From: G047528285 sp047528285
GTDB lineage: Bacteria > Pseudomonadota > Gammaproteobacteria > Enterobacterales > Enterobacteriaceae
Reading direction: 5' to 3'
Assembly (NCBI GenBank): GCA_047528285.1
Contig: CP180022.1
Location: 496,001-560,000 of the forward strand
DNA: 64,000 nucleotides
Within the stretch, counting starts at the first letter, position 1. The number at the start of each line of letters is the position of its first letter. The notes beneath the pieces were generated by a model that saw nothing but the letters and a program-made list of their open reading frames with translations, had not been told where the DNA came from and did no database searches. A program made the translations under genes and the position numbers. Shown piece by piece: positions 50,689 through 63,345 of this stretch.

Positions 50689-50731
50689 AGCGTAAAGTCA
50701 TACGAAATTAACTTTTATATGACTTTACGCT
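50689..50731. repeat. Perfect inverted repeat (14-base arms)
   Basis: AGCGTAAAGTCATA (50689-50702) and its exact complement (50718-50731) flank a 15-base AT-rich loop. It lies 545 bases beyond the 3' end of ytfL and only 101 bases from the next inverted repeat. No T-run follows. Confidence 0.8.
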
Positions 50732-50832
50732 CGCGAATACTACGTATTCATGTTGTAATTTTACAAGTGTTAGAGATAACAATAAAAATACAGCAGCTAC
50801 TGCGTTTCCATATATGTATTCCTTATCAAAAA

Positions 50833-50869
50833 ATAGAAAATATACGCTTTCTAAGCGTATATTTTCTAT
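50833..50869. repeat. Long perfect inverted repeat (17-base arms)
   Basis: ATAGAAAATATACGCTT (50833-50849) and its exact complement (50853-50869) flank a three-base loop TCT. As RNA this would be a very stable hairpin for this AT-rich DNA. It lies about 400 bases beyond the 3' end of ytfL. No T-run follows on either strand. It does not share arm sequence with the neighbouring repeat apart from a short GCGTA core. Confidence 0.85.
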
Positions 50870-51276
50870 GATACAGTGGAAATGGATCTAGAAAAGCGAA
50901 AAAGGTTAACGCAATTACTTATCATGGATATGATAATTCTTTATGAAATCGGGCGGTAAACACAAGCGAGAATCATGATCGATCGCATCTGGAAAGAGTA
51001 CAACATATATGAAACAAACTTTTTTCTAAAAGATTGCAAGATACAATCAGGATTTATATTAACTAATAGATGCGATATAAAAAGCTATACATAACTTAAA
51101 GTACTATATATAGATATATATATCTTTTACATTCTGATGTAAAAAAGAAAAATATGAGATTGTATGCTTGCATAAATCAAAAAAGTTTTTATTACCTATC
51201 TTCAAACTCATACTAATATTAAACACTGCAAACTACATGGATAAAATCTATCCAAAACTACATATGATAATAGTAT

Positions 51277-52569
51277 TCATGATTTTTCTTCGACACGGGT
51301 TACCAATAACTGATCTATTTTGTAGCTATCGATATCTACCACCTCAAATTTATATCCGACGTACTTTACAAAATCGGTACGTTTTGGAATTTTACGAAGC
51401 ATAAACATCATAAATCCACCTATTGTTTCATAGTTGCTTGATTGTGGAAATTCATCAATATCTAGAAAACACATAACATCATCAATCGGAGTCCTACCCT
51501 CTATAAGCCAAGATTTCTCATCGCGGGCAATAATTTGCTCTTCTTCTAGACGCAGTCCTACCAAATCACCCATCAGGGTAGACATCACATTATTTAAGGT
51601 GATAACCCCGACTACCAGTGCATATTCATTCAAGATAACTGCAAAATTCTCACCAGTGTTTTTAAAACTTTCAAGCACCTCAAAAATCGTTAGTGTATTC
51701 GGTACAATCAGAGGTGAATAGATCTGTACCCCGCTGCTAAGTGCCAAGTTTTGATTATTTAGGAGACGGTTAAGTAAATCCTTTGAGTTAACATATCCAA
51801 CGATGTGATCTATAGTGACATCGCAGATCAGAAATTTGAAGTGTGGATTGATTGCAATCTTCTCTTTAATACTTTCTTCTGTTTCATGTAAATCAAAATA
51901 AATAATATTTTCACGCGAAATCATGGAGGACGACACAGTACGCAATTCTAATTTAAAGACATTTTCGATGAGTGCATGTTCTTGCTTACGCAGTACACCA
52001 GCTAACGCACCGGCCTCCACCACTGCGTAAATATCGTCAGAGGTGATATCCTCTTTACGTACCATAGGTAGTTTCAGAATTCTAAAAATTACGTTAGCCA
52101 ACCCGTTAAATATCCATACTAATGGACGAAATACTAGTAAGCAGAAACGCATTGGATTGATAATTTTTACAGCATAACTTTCTGGTGAAATTAACGCGAT
52201 GCGTTTCGGAGTCAAATCCGCAAACAGAATAAAGATAGCAGTTACCAGAGAGAAGGAGAGAATAAAACTCAGTTGTTTCGCTAATTCTGGCGACATAAAG
52301 TTTATGAATAGTCTATTGAACCAGGGAGAAAAAGCTGAATCGCCTACAATTCCTCCTAAGATAGCCACACCGTTAAGACCTATTTGAATAACTGTAAAAA
52401 ATAAACCCGGCGTCTCCTGCAATTTGAGCACACGCTCTGCGTTTATATCCCCTTCATCAGCTAGTAATTTTAATTTGACTTGACGTGATACAGCTAACGA
52501 TATCTCAGATATTGAAAAAAAGGCGCTCACTGCAATCAGTAGCAGAATAACCAAAAAACTATTCAGCAT
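51277..52569 (-). CDS. ytfL: CNNM/CBS-domain membrane transporter YtfL (PaeA)
   Basis: Inner-membrane protein of the CNNM/CorC superfamily; in enterobacteria YtfL (PaeA) has been linked to cadaverine and putrescine export. 430 residues (E. coli 447). N-terminal DUF21 membrane domain with four hydrophobic segments (to about residue 190, including FSISEISLA and FADLTPKRIALISPE), a pair of CBS domains (about 205-335), and a C-terminal CorC-type domain (IGGFMMFMLRKIPKRTD). The match to E. coli is close, with a short charged tail missing. msrA and tamAB, its E. coli neighbours, are absent. The gene stands alone. Confidence 0.92.
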   Translation of the reverse strand: MLNSFLVILLLIAVSAFFSISEISLAVSRQVKLKLLADEGDINAERVLKLQETPGLFFTVIQIGLNGVAILGGIVGDSAFSPWFNRLFINFMSPELAKQLSFILSFSLVTAIFILFADLTPKRIALISPESYAVKIINPMRFCLLVFRPLVWIFNGLANVIFRILKLPMVRKEDITSDDIYAVVEAGALAGVLRKQEHALIENVFKLELRTVSSSMISRENIIYFDLHETEESIKEKIAINPHFKFLICDVTIDHIVGYVNSKDLLNRLLNNQNLALSSGVQIYSPLIVPNTLTIFEVLESFKNTGENFAVILNEYALVVGVITLNNVMSTLMGDLVGLRLEEEQIIARDEKSWLIEGRTPIDDVMCFLDIDEFPQSSNYETIGGFMMFMLRKIPKRTDFVKYVGYKFEVVDIDSYKIDQLLVTRVEEKS

Positions 52570-53929
52570 ATGTTAATCACTTTTGGCTAAAAAGAAGAGT
52601 AAGAGGCCACATAATATCGAATTTTCATAAAAATATCCGCTTCAACTTCTTAGGAAGACTCTTCCATAAAAGAAATATTTTATAGCAACATTAATAATCA
52701 ATCTACAAAGGTCTTCCTTGGCGCAAGGCTTGTCATGATATTTATATAGTGCAAATATTATCTTTTTACCTTGATTATTAATGTATTATATTATTCTTTG
52801 CTAGAAACAAAGCAATAATACTTAACATTAGCAAAAAACCATCTATAAACAGTGTAAATATCTGTTAAGTTATTAATAATATATTCTAATTAATCTCTTT
52901 TAATAAAAATAGATAAAAAAGAGTCTAACAATAGTATCAAAAAAGATAAACTGCAGATAATCAGATGCAAAAATCATTTGTGCAAAATTACTTATTGCAG
53001 TTTCCATCCTGTGAAACACAATCTTTGTAGATTTTAAAAATTTTTTATATATTAAAACAAAAAAATCAGGAATGTGATACCTAAAGGACATACCAAATGC
53101 CATATATATCATGTTTTTATAAGAAAAACAATTGAATCACTTACCACATCTTTACGTAAATAGGGCATAATATTAATTGATTTAGCATCATGAATGCTAA
53201 AACGATTTTACAAATCAGCGTCCAAGGAAACAAATCCTACGACACCTTAGAAAAGAAAACAGATTATTTTCGGTATTTTGATTTAAAATCCTTCTTTTAA
53301 TTATCTGAATCTACTTGACTATGGATTAGAAAATAGGTATGTTGAAAAAATTTCTCAAAAGAATAACTAGTATCAGCATATCCATACTCATAATTAATAT
53401 TTTTCTTCCATAAGTTACTTTTAAACAACTAAATTTATCATGATAGCTACGAACCTATAAATAAGAACCATTGCAGAAAATAATAACAGTAATAACAAAT
53501 ACCTTCAGATCGTAATTGGCTATTATATAATCGGAATAATTTTTTATTAGATTTTCTAAAACTAAATACTCTCATTATTAATAAGAATCTATGTGGTTTG
53601 AATTGTAAATAAAGGTTAATATTAACAGCATAAGTCAAAGACTTTACCGATAAAAACACTAGAGGTACCTAGTGCTAAGTTGTTTAATCTACAAAAAACA
53701 ACCCATTTCATAAATCAATAGGTTGAAAATTCTAAATTGCCTCGATAATACAGATCTAATTATTGCTAATATAAGTTTTTGCTGGAAACATTACTTATCC
53801 GTTTTATGAATTTGCCAAACTTGTCAACAATACTATCTTACTAATTGTTCTAAGTTTTGACAGAACAGAAAACATGCATTTCAAATAATTTATGGGGATA
53901 TGTCCGCAACCACTTTTTTTAAAGAGTTC
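52570..53929. other. Non-coding stretch between ytfL and the lysR relic
   Basis: About 1.3 kb with no recognisable gene. A small hairpin (CACTAG/CTAGTG) lies near 53658-53675. The minus-strand frames at 52900-53112 and 53447-53659 have random-looking composition. Confidence 0.55.
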
Positions 53930-54872
53930 AGCACATCTGTATCCTTTACACATAAGCCAATCAGGAACTTTGTCAATAAACCGCCGTATACAATCACTTA
54001 TTTCGTTTACCAATCTAGAAGCTGGACGATACAGTGGACGAATCAGGCTTTCGATAAAAAGAACTGAGATACTGAAAGGGCGTATAAGCACACCGTGATT
54101 CGCATAATGAAGTGCCGTTAGCGGATTAATAATCGAAAGTCCAAAATACCACAGCAAACACCATGGCACAAACCGAGGCAGCGCGCTATGGGTGTTTCTA
54201 GTACTTCTTGGCGTTTCATTCTTCCTGCCTGCTGAAAATGCCTATCTAACCGGTGTCGGTAGTTATCTGTCGTGGAAAGGTTGATATAAGGTAGATCGCG
54301 AAAATCTTCCAGTGTTAATATAGACTTAGCACTAAGCGGATGACCTGGGGGGTAGTACACATACTTCATTAAGGGTCATCAAAATTACCTGACGTGTACC
54401 CACTGGCGATGAAAGGTTCTCCGTCAGGCCTAAATCAACTTGTTGATCTGAAAGATGTTCTTCCAGAAGCGGCGATTCCTGCGAAATAATATTTAAGCTA
54501 ACATCCGGGTGAGAATCAAAAAAATCCCGACAAACCTCCGGTAATAGAGACTGTGAAAACACTGGTAGGCACACAATAGTTAGTTGCGCCTGACAATATT
54601 TCCGAATGAGACGTGCAGCATAAAGTATCCGGTCTATGCCATAATAGGATTGCTGTACTTCTTTAAACAGCAGTAACCCATCATGGATGTGTTTCAAACG
54701 ACCCTTAATTTTTTCAAATGGCGCTCTAACTGTAACAATTTTTCTAGGTGTGCAAGCTCACGTCTTACCGTAGGCTGAGACACGTATGCAACAATTCAGC
54801 AGCTTCTGTTAGATTACCGGTAGTCATGACTGTATGAAAAATATCAATTTTCCTTGAGTTTATCGTTGCCAT
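53930..54872 (-). pseudogene. lysR: Broken lysR (activator of lysA)
   Basis: LysR is the transcriptional activator of the divergently placed lysA. Nearly the whole gene can be read on the minus strand, but across at least four frame changes. It begins with ATG at 54872 (ATINSRKIDIFHTVMTTGNLTEAAELLHT, broken in the helix-turn-helix), continues in LPVFSQSLLPEVCRDF and IISQESPLLEEHL (frame at 54332-54697), then YPPGHPLSAKSILTLEDF (54118-54369) and NPLTALHYANHGVLIRPF (53804-54169). Each piece matches E. coli LysR in order. A full-length protein cannot be made. The damage looks recent because similarity is still high. Confidence 0.9.
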
Positions 54873-55015
54873 ATCTACCTTATAATTAAAATCAATATCA
54901 TAAGTGAATAGATGACAACAAAAAAGATATTTTTTTATGATTGACGATACTTTATAAAAGAGAAGTTACTTACGTTAAACTCTGTTCTACCCAAGTTCTT
55001 TTATTCGAGGACACG

Positions 55016-56275
55016 ATGAAATATAATCTTTACGCCACAGAACGCGCCCTAAACGCAGCTAATTTATTTCCGTTATATCAGCAGTACGGTGGCCCAGTTT
55101 GGGCGTATGAGGCAGAAACCATCAGTGCTAAGATTGCACAGTTACACCGTTTTGATGCAATCCGATTCGCCCAGAAAGCCTGCTCTAACATTCATATACT
55201 TCGGCTAATGCGCAACCAAGGTATAAAAATAGACTCTGTATCACTCGGCGAGATTGAGCGTGCACTACTTGCTGGGTTTCAACCTGGCAATAAAAAGGAT
55301 GAAATTGTTTTTACCGCCGATCTGCTAGATGAACCGACGCTTACGCGAGTTGTTGAACTTGGTATCCCGATCAACGTTGGCTCGCTTGATATGCTGATAC
55401 AGCTTGGGGCTCGATCGCCTGGTCATGCTGTTTGGCTACGAATCAATCCAGGTTTTGGCCATAGTAATAACAAAAAAACAAATACTGGCGGTAAAAACAG
55501 CAAACACGGTATTTGGCATGAGGATTTGCCAAAAGCAGTAGAACTGATTCTTCGCTACAACCTCGAGCCTATAGGTATACATATGCATATCGGTTCAGGC
55601 GTAGATTATGCCCACCTTTCTCAAGTCTGTGCTGCCATGGTACAACAGGTTGTTCTTAGCGGGCTAGATCTCTTCGCTATTTCTGCTGGGGGTGGATTAT
55701 CTATACCTTATCGGCTGGGGGAGAAAGAAATTGATACCGATCACTATTTTAGCCTGTGGGATGCTGCTAGACGACAAATTAGTAAACATCTTGGACATCC
55801 AATAAAACTTGAAATTGAACCTGGCCGATTTTTAGTAGCGGAATCAGGAGTACTGATAACGCAGGTTAGAGCGATAAAAGATATGGATAATCGACACTTC
55901 GTGTTAGTAGATGCAGGATTTAACGATTTAATGCGTCCGGCAATGTATGGTAGCTACCACGCTATTTCTCTATTGCCATCAGACGGGATTGATCGCGGAT
56001 CACAATCGCTACGCGATACCATTGTAGGGGGGCCGTTGTGTGAATCTGGTGACGTATTTACACAAATTGCCGACGGCACTATCATCCCGCGTAGTTTACC
56101 ACCAATTCAAGTTGGTGATTATCTTGTTTTTCACGATACCGGGGCCTATGGCGCTTCAATGTCTTCAAATTATAACAGCAGACCTTTGCTAGCAGAAGTT
56201 TTGTTTGAACAAGGGCAGTCCCGACAAATTAGAAGGCGTCAACGATTAGAAGAGCTCTTTAGTTTAGAACTCTAA
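55016..56275 (+). CDS. lysA: Diaminopimelate decarboxylase
   Basis: PLP enzyme that decarboxylates meso-diaminopimelate to lysine, the last step. The ATG at 55016 gives 419 aa (E. coli 420), with CGAGG just upstream; an earlier ATG at 54941 adds 25 residues without counterpart. Visible: the PLP lysine in RFAQKACSNIHILR (near residue 52), HMHIGSGVDYAH, the glycine-rich SAGGGLS, EIEPGRFLVAESG and the catalytic CESGDVF, followed by HDTGAYGASMSSNYN. The neighbouring lysR is broken, so expression is no longer under this LysR. Lysine supply is a typical service of nutritional symbionts. Confidence 0.97.
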   Translation: MKYNLYATERALNAANLFPLYQQYGGPVWAYEAETISAKIAQLHRFDAIRFAQKACSNIHILRLMRNQGIKIDSVSLGEIERALLAGFQPGNKKDEIVFTADLLDEPTLTRVVELGIPINVGSLDMLIQLGARSPGHAVWLRINPGFGHSNNKKTNTGGKNSKHGIWHEDLPKAVELILRYNLEPIGIHMHIGSGVDYAHLSQVCAAMVQQVVLSGLDLFAISAGGGLSIPYRLGEKEIDTDHYFSLWDAARRQISKHLGHPIKLEIEPGRFLVAESGVLITQVRAIKDMDNRHFVLVDAGFNDLMRPAMYGSYHAISLLPSDGIDRGSQSLRDTIVGGPLCESGDVFTQIADGTIIPRSLPPIQVGDYLVFHDTGAYGASMSSNYNSRPLLAEVLFEQGQSRQIRRRQRLEELFSLEL

Positions 56276-56320
56276 AAAAGATTTTTTATACCAATATCAC
56301 GTCAAGTTTTTTAGAAGTGG

Positions 56321-56366
56321 CATTTAAAAAAAGCCCTCTGCTTATGCAGAGGGCTTTTTTTAAATG
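56321..56366. terminator. Bidirectional terminator between lysA and 5S rRNA
   Basis: A perfect inverted repeat with 21-base arms and a TTAT loop: the core is GCCCTCTGC/GCAGAGGGC (56333-56341 and 56346-56354), flanked by seven A on one side and seven T on the other, then CATTT/AAATG. With an A-run before and a T-run after the stem, it works as an intrinsic terminator in both directions, for lysA on the plus strand and for the rRNA transcript on the minus strand. It overlaps the 5S 3' end by three bases. Confidence 0.93.
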
Positions 56367-56483
56367 CCTGGCAATTCCCTACTCTCGCATGGGGAGCCCC
56401 CAAACTACCATTGGCGCTACGGCGTTTCACTTTTGAGTTCGGCATGGGTTCATGTGGGACCACCGCGCTAGTGTCACCAGGCA
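56364..56483 (-). rRNA. rrf: 5S ribosomal RNA
   Basis: 120 bases on the minus strand, same length and nearly the same sequence as E. coli 5S rRNA. Helix I (TGCCTGG / CCAGGCA), the loop segment CCGAACTC, GTGAAACGCCGTAGCGCC and CGAGAGTAGGGAA are all recognisable. It follows 23S after 67 bases, and the shared terminator follows directly. No tRNA-Asp lies after it, unlike E. coli rrnH. Confidence 0.97.
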
Positions 56484-56550
56484 AATTAGTTTAGTACTAC
56501 ATTACGTTTTTTCGCGCTTTTGCGCTTTTCTCAAACAGCTCAGGTGTTGT

Positions 56551-59470
<2,920 letters not shown>

Positions 59471-59765
59471 TTACAACCCTGAGATGTCTGTCGTATGTCC
59501 GAAACTCCAGTTGCGCGATACACTCTCTCGCAGCATAAATAGCACACCGCAATACTTGTATATTATACACAACTTAGCTTTCAGATTATTCGCATTACCT
59601 CCTTATAGATAGAATAGCCGCCATGGCTTAATCTATAAGCAGGGACGTAATAACGCTAATGCGTTATCCTCAGTTTACTTACTTCGTTTGAGAGACTCTC
59701 ATGCTGAGTTAGACACTTCAGCATGCGTTTCAAATTTTCAGCTTATTCCAAATTTTTAAAGAGCG
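59471..59765 (-). promoter_or_regulatory. Former 16S-23S spacer with boxA, now 23S leader
   Basis: On the minus strand this reads CGCTCTTTAAAAA (boxA-like, 59753-59765), then TGGAATAAGCTGAAAATTTG and GAGAGTCTCTCAAACG, very like the distal end of the E. coli rrn 16S-23S spacer (GCTCTTTAACAATCTGGAAC..., GAGTCTCTCAAAT). It continues to the 23S processing stalk. The spacer stops being recognisable just upstream of boxA: neither tRNA-Ile, tRNA-Ala nor the 16S gene is present. boxA normally recruits the Nus antitermination complex. Confidence 0.8.
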
Positions 59766-59873
59766 TTTTTGCGAACTTTAACTTATCGTTATCAGTAATA
59801 ATCTTACCTCAACCATATAACAGATGCTTTTGCATGGCCAATAATATATAATTACAAAAAAGCATTGTATATA

Positions 59874-59902
59874 ATTATATCATATAAGCATATAAAATGC
59901 AA
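59874..59902 (-). promoter_or_regulatory. Candidate promoter of the 23S-5S transcript
   Basis: On the minus strand: TTGCAT (59897-59902), a 17-base spacer and a perfect TATAAT (59874-59879) preceded by TG one base before, an extended -10 element. It lies about 110 bases upstream of the boxA sequence and is the best promoter-like sequence in front of the 23S gene. Because the 16S gene and its promoters are missing, the rRNA unit needs such a promoter. The remaining 59903-60308 stretch to gmhB holds no gene. The DNA is AT-rich, so chance matches are possible. Confidence 0.5.
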
Positions 59903-60308
59903 TTATTACTATAAATTTTACTTATCTTAACATCACCCCAGTGATACTGAGTAGCACTACATCTTAAAAAATTAGTTGAAAATTGTCACCTGAAAAGAGT
60001 TTAGAAAGCGACCCACTAAATCCCATCCATTAATTCTTAATTAAAATGCATTGCATCAACATTAATTCATGTTGTCTAAAAGATCAAGACAGTATTAACC
60101 CGGTTTATGAACTTTTAAAAAAAGACCAACACAACCAAGTAACTAAAAAATGCATAATACACTTTTCTTATCCCATGTCAAGAACTTTCTACGTTTTTCA
60201 ACCCACCTAATTTATCACAATCTTATTTACACAACCAATCAACTAATAAATACATTATAGAGAGCTAGTCCGAAATAACAAGGAGTATATCTTTACTTTT
60301 TAACCAAG

Positions 60309-60899
60309 TTAATAATTAATAAATCGCAACATGTCTGATTGACGCTTTTTAATAGCCGCAGGTAGTATAGCCAAACTATTAATAACCAAATCCGAAATAG
60401 CACGAGCCTCCTCTGTTACTTTTTTACCACTACACACGAGTATCCTTTTACCAACTCCTGCAGCCTCACCCGCTAACATATCATCCATTTTATCGCCCAC
60501 CATATAAGACGAAGCCATATCAATATTCAGATCACGCTGTGCATCTAGTAACATTCCGGGTTTTGGCTTACGACAATCACACCCCTTGTGTAATGCCTGA
60601 GGCGCCGCCTGCGGATGATGAGGGCAAAAATAAACACCATCCAAACTAAAGCAAAATTTAGCTAGAATGGACTCCATCCATTCCATCAGCCGCATAAATT
60701 GTTCTTTACTAAAAAGGCCTCGCGCCAACCCAGATTGATTTGTGACCAACACCAAGGAAAACCCCATTTTTTTTAATTTTTGCATAGCTTCAATTACGCC
60801 TTCAATAAAATGGAAATCATTAATCTGATAGACATAATCGTTATCAATATTAATTGTACCATCACGGTCTAAAAAAATTGCCGAAACAAGCCGTCTCAC
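60309..60899 (-). CDS. gmhB: D-glycero-beta-D-manno-heptose-1,7-bisphosphate 7-phosphatase
   Basis: HAD-family phosphatase that removes the 7-phosphate in ADP-heptose synthesis for the LPS inner core. 196 residues (E. coli 191). Visible: the nucleophile motif FLDRDGTIN (Asp11, Asp13), VTNQSGLARG, the zinc-binding CPHHPQ and CDCRKPKPGM, and MVGDKMDDMLAG. In E. coli gmhB lies directly upstream of rrnH in the same direction, so the gmhB-23S-5S order here is the E. coli order with 16S and the two spacer tRNAs missing. It indicates that the cell still makes a heptose-containing LPS core. Confidence 0.96.
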   Translation of the reverse strand: MRRLVSAIFLDRDGTINIDNDYVYQINDFHFIEGVIEAMQKLKKMGFSLVLVTNQSGLARGLFSKEQFMRLMEWMESILAKFCFSLDGVYFCPHHPQAAPQALHKGCDCRKPKPGMLLDAQRDLNIDMASSYMVGDKMDDMLAGEAAGVGKRILVCSGKKVTEEARAISDLVINSLAILPAAIKKRQSDMLRFINY

Positions 60900-63345
60900 T
60901 GTAAGGCTCCTAATTATTTATATAGATTAATAATCTATTTTATTATAACATTAAAGACAATGAGTCTCTTATTTACTTTCATGATAATCATATCATCTTT
61001 TTCAAAAATTTATTCTATAGATTTTTCTTCCTCTATATTAAATAAAGAGAAATATATAAAATAAATCTTTCAAACTTAAATTAGATATCTTAAAACTTAT
61101 CTTTTTAATACCAATTGACCTCCAGTTAATTTCCTAATACTTTTCGCTGTACGGAAAAGATAAAGAAGAATTGTTATTCATAACAAACGATAAGATCTTA
61201 ATAAAGCGAATTTCTATATCAATTCACGCAAAAACTATTTCAAATTTACTTAACAATATTAATATAAACTGTAAACTCTATATATTTTTGTCTAAAATGG
61301 TTTTATTGCACAAAATCCAACTTAAATCGTTATTAGATTAAAATACAGTTTTTCGTAGTAAAGATTAACCACAAGAAACCAGGGTTACAATTTAGCTATC
61401 AAATAATGTGGTTTCACCAGAATGTCATCAATGACATCAAATCAATGCGTACTCACATAAATAGAAAAGTCTCCTGAATATCATTCACAATCAAATTTAT
61501 TACACTTATATCTAACATACCTTTTATAAATAAGCCTCTTAGTCTAAGACCGATATTTTCTTTCTTAAGCTAAAAATCTTTTTAATAAACCGTTCAATTA
61601 ATGCAATACTCTAGCGTTATTTAAAATATCTAATACTCAACAGACTGGAAAAGATATACGTATAATCAATACAAAAACACCATAAAACTCTAAAAACAGC
61701 TAATTAATTTATTAATAATATACATACCCTTTAAAGCTCATATTATAAAAAAACAAAATATCTATTCACACCAATTTATCACTTAAGAATACCACTAACG
61801 CCAAAATTATAGTTTGGATTTGATGACCAACAATAAAAAATCAGAAAACCCCAATACTAACAATACGTAGTATAAGCATAACTATCATGATAACCCAATA
61901 AAAAAACAAATGAATCTGATTTTCCACCGAAAATATAGAATGCAATGTTAGATCTAAATTGGTTATTATAAAGATAAGATACTAGTCCTAATAAGTATTA
62001 GGACAACAGTTGAATATCCAGATAAAGAAAGCGGTTCCTCTACGAACAATTCAATGATTAAGAATGAAGATTTTCTTGGCCTAAACCACTTTTTGTGTGC
62101 TTATCATAATCAATATAAATCATGTGATACAAAATCCATGAAGTACCACCACTATCATATAAGCATACAATATATCAATTATAATTTTAAAAAAATATCA
62201 AACAAAATCTCCATATCGTGGAGGAATTGCCCAAGACAATCTGAAGCGTCTTTATTACCGGTTCTAATTTATCTAACAAATCACCCATGAGGCATGTGAG
62301 ACTACTTATTTATACCTGACTACTCTGTCGTTCAGAGAACTCTTTCGCATGCAAAATACAACTTACGTATTATTATTAATGAATTTCTCCAAAATAACAT
62401 AGTGCTTATCAGAAATATATTTCTTCCACCTAAGTGACATTAATAATGTATAGAATAATCTTTAAAATATTATAAGTTCTGAAAATCTTATAATTATAAT
62501 GTAGCATCAGTTTCATGAAAACCTCGATTCCATCATTACCAAAAACAAGAATTTTATTTTTAATTTCGATACAAAATCATCTATTACAATTGATAAATAA
62601 TAATAGAAATATCGTTTCATCTTTATTCAATTCTATTGCACTCAATTAAATTTAACAGAATAGCATTCTTCTATATACGATTTATTTTTCAAAAATCAAT
62701 TATCTACTAATAACTTTTGATAAAATTATTGACGATATAATTTATGAATCTATGAAGTTAACTATTTAAATAATTCTCTACTAAAGTAAATAAAAACAGA
62801 TTATATTAATAGGTGTCAATCCTAAAATAACTTATATAATTTATTTCATTTAGTATAAATATTGCGCTTGAATTTTCATCTAATTGTGGAAATATAACTC
62901 CAAGGTATATTGAGTACATCATGATAATAAATTTTAACAGCATGGAATTTTTGATCTAAACTTCTTATTAAAGATAAAATGGCTTGTGCGTGTATAGAAA
63001 TATTACATCCAAATAAAATTTTAATAGTGATATCTATCAAAAACACCAAGTTCTTGGAAATAACCGGTATTAAGTTACTTGTAAACATTAACGCTGCAAT
63101 AAATTAATAATATCATTTGCGCACAAAAATCATCTTCAATATTCATGACACGCTTAAAAGAAGGAAACCTTCAAAACCCCAGCGAATTTTAGCTTTTTTT
63201 TAATATAGGAATACTGGACACTAATGCGATAATATGATCCATCATATAGAGAATTTTAGTGGAGATAAAAACAATCTTAAATGGATAAAGAGACAACAAC
63301 GTTTTTAATACTAACATGTCGCTAGGTAAGGGAATATAGAAAAAA
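60900..63345. other. Non-coding stretch between gmhB and tkt
   Basis: 2.4 kb without a gene I can support. A palindromic hairpin GTCCTAATA/TATTAGGAC lies at 61985-62004. The frames at 62054-62290 and 62876-63088 have no clear match. The region should hold the gmhB promoter and the 3' end signals of tkt; none is obvious. Confidence 0.55.

Larger units (their letters stand above)
49390..51276. other. Non-coding stretch downstream of ytfL
   Basis: 1.9 kb without a recognisable gene, between the relic above and the 3' end of ytfL. It holds the two long inverted repeats at 50689-50731 and 50833-50869, listed separately. The remaining frames are short and AT-biased. Confidence 0.55.

Noticed and set aside
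59471..60308. Search for tRNA-Ile, tRNA-Ala or a 16S end between 23S and gmhB
   Set aside because: No tRNA T-loop, anticodon stem or 16S 3' end (anti-Shine-Dalgarno) sequence is present.
62876..63088. 70-codon minus-strand frame considered as a relic of a gene downstream of tkt (such as epd)
   Set aside because: No convincing alignment to erythrose-4-phosphate dehydrogenase or any other protein.
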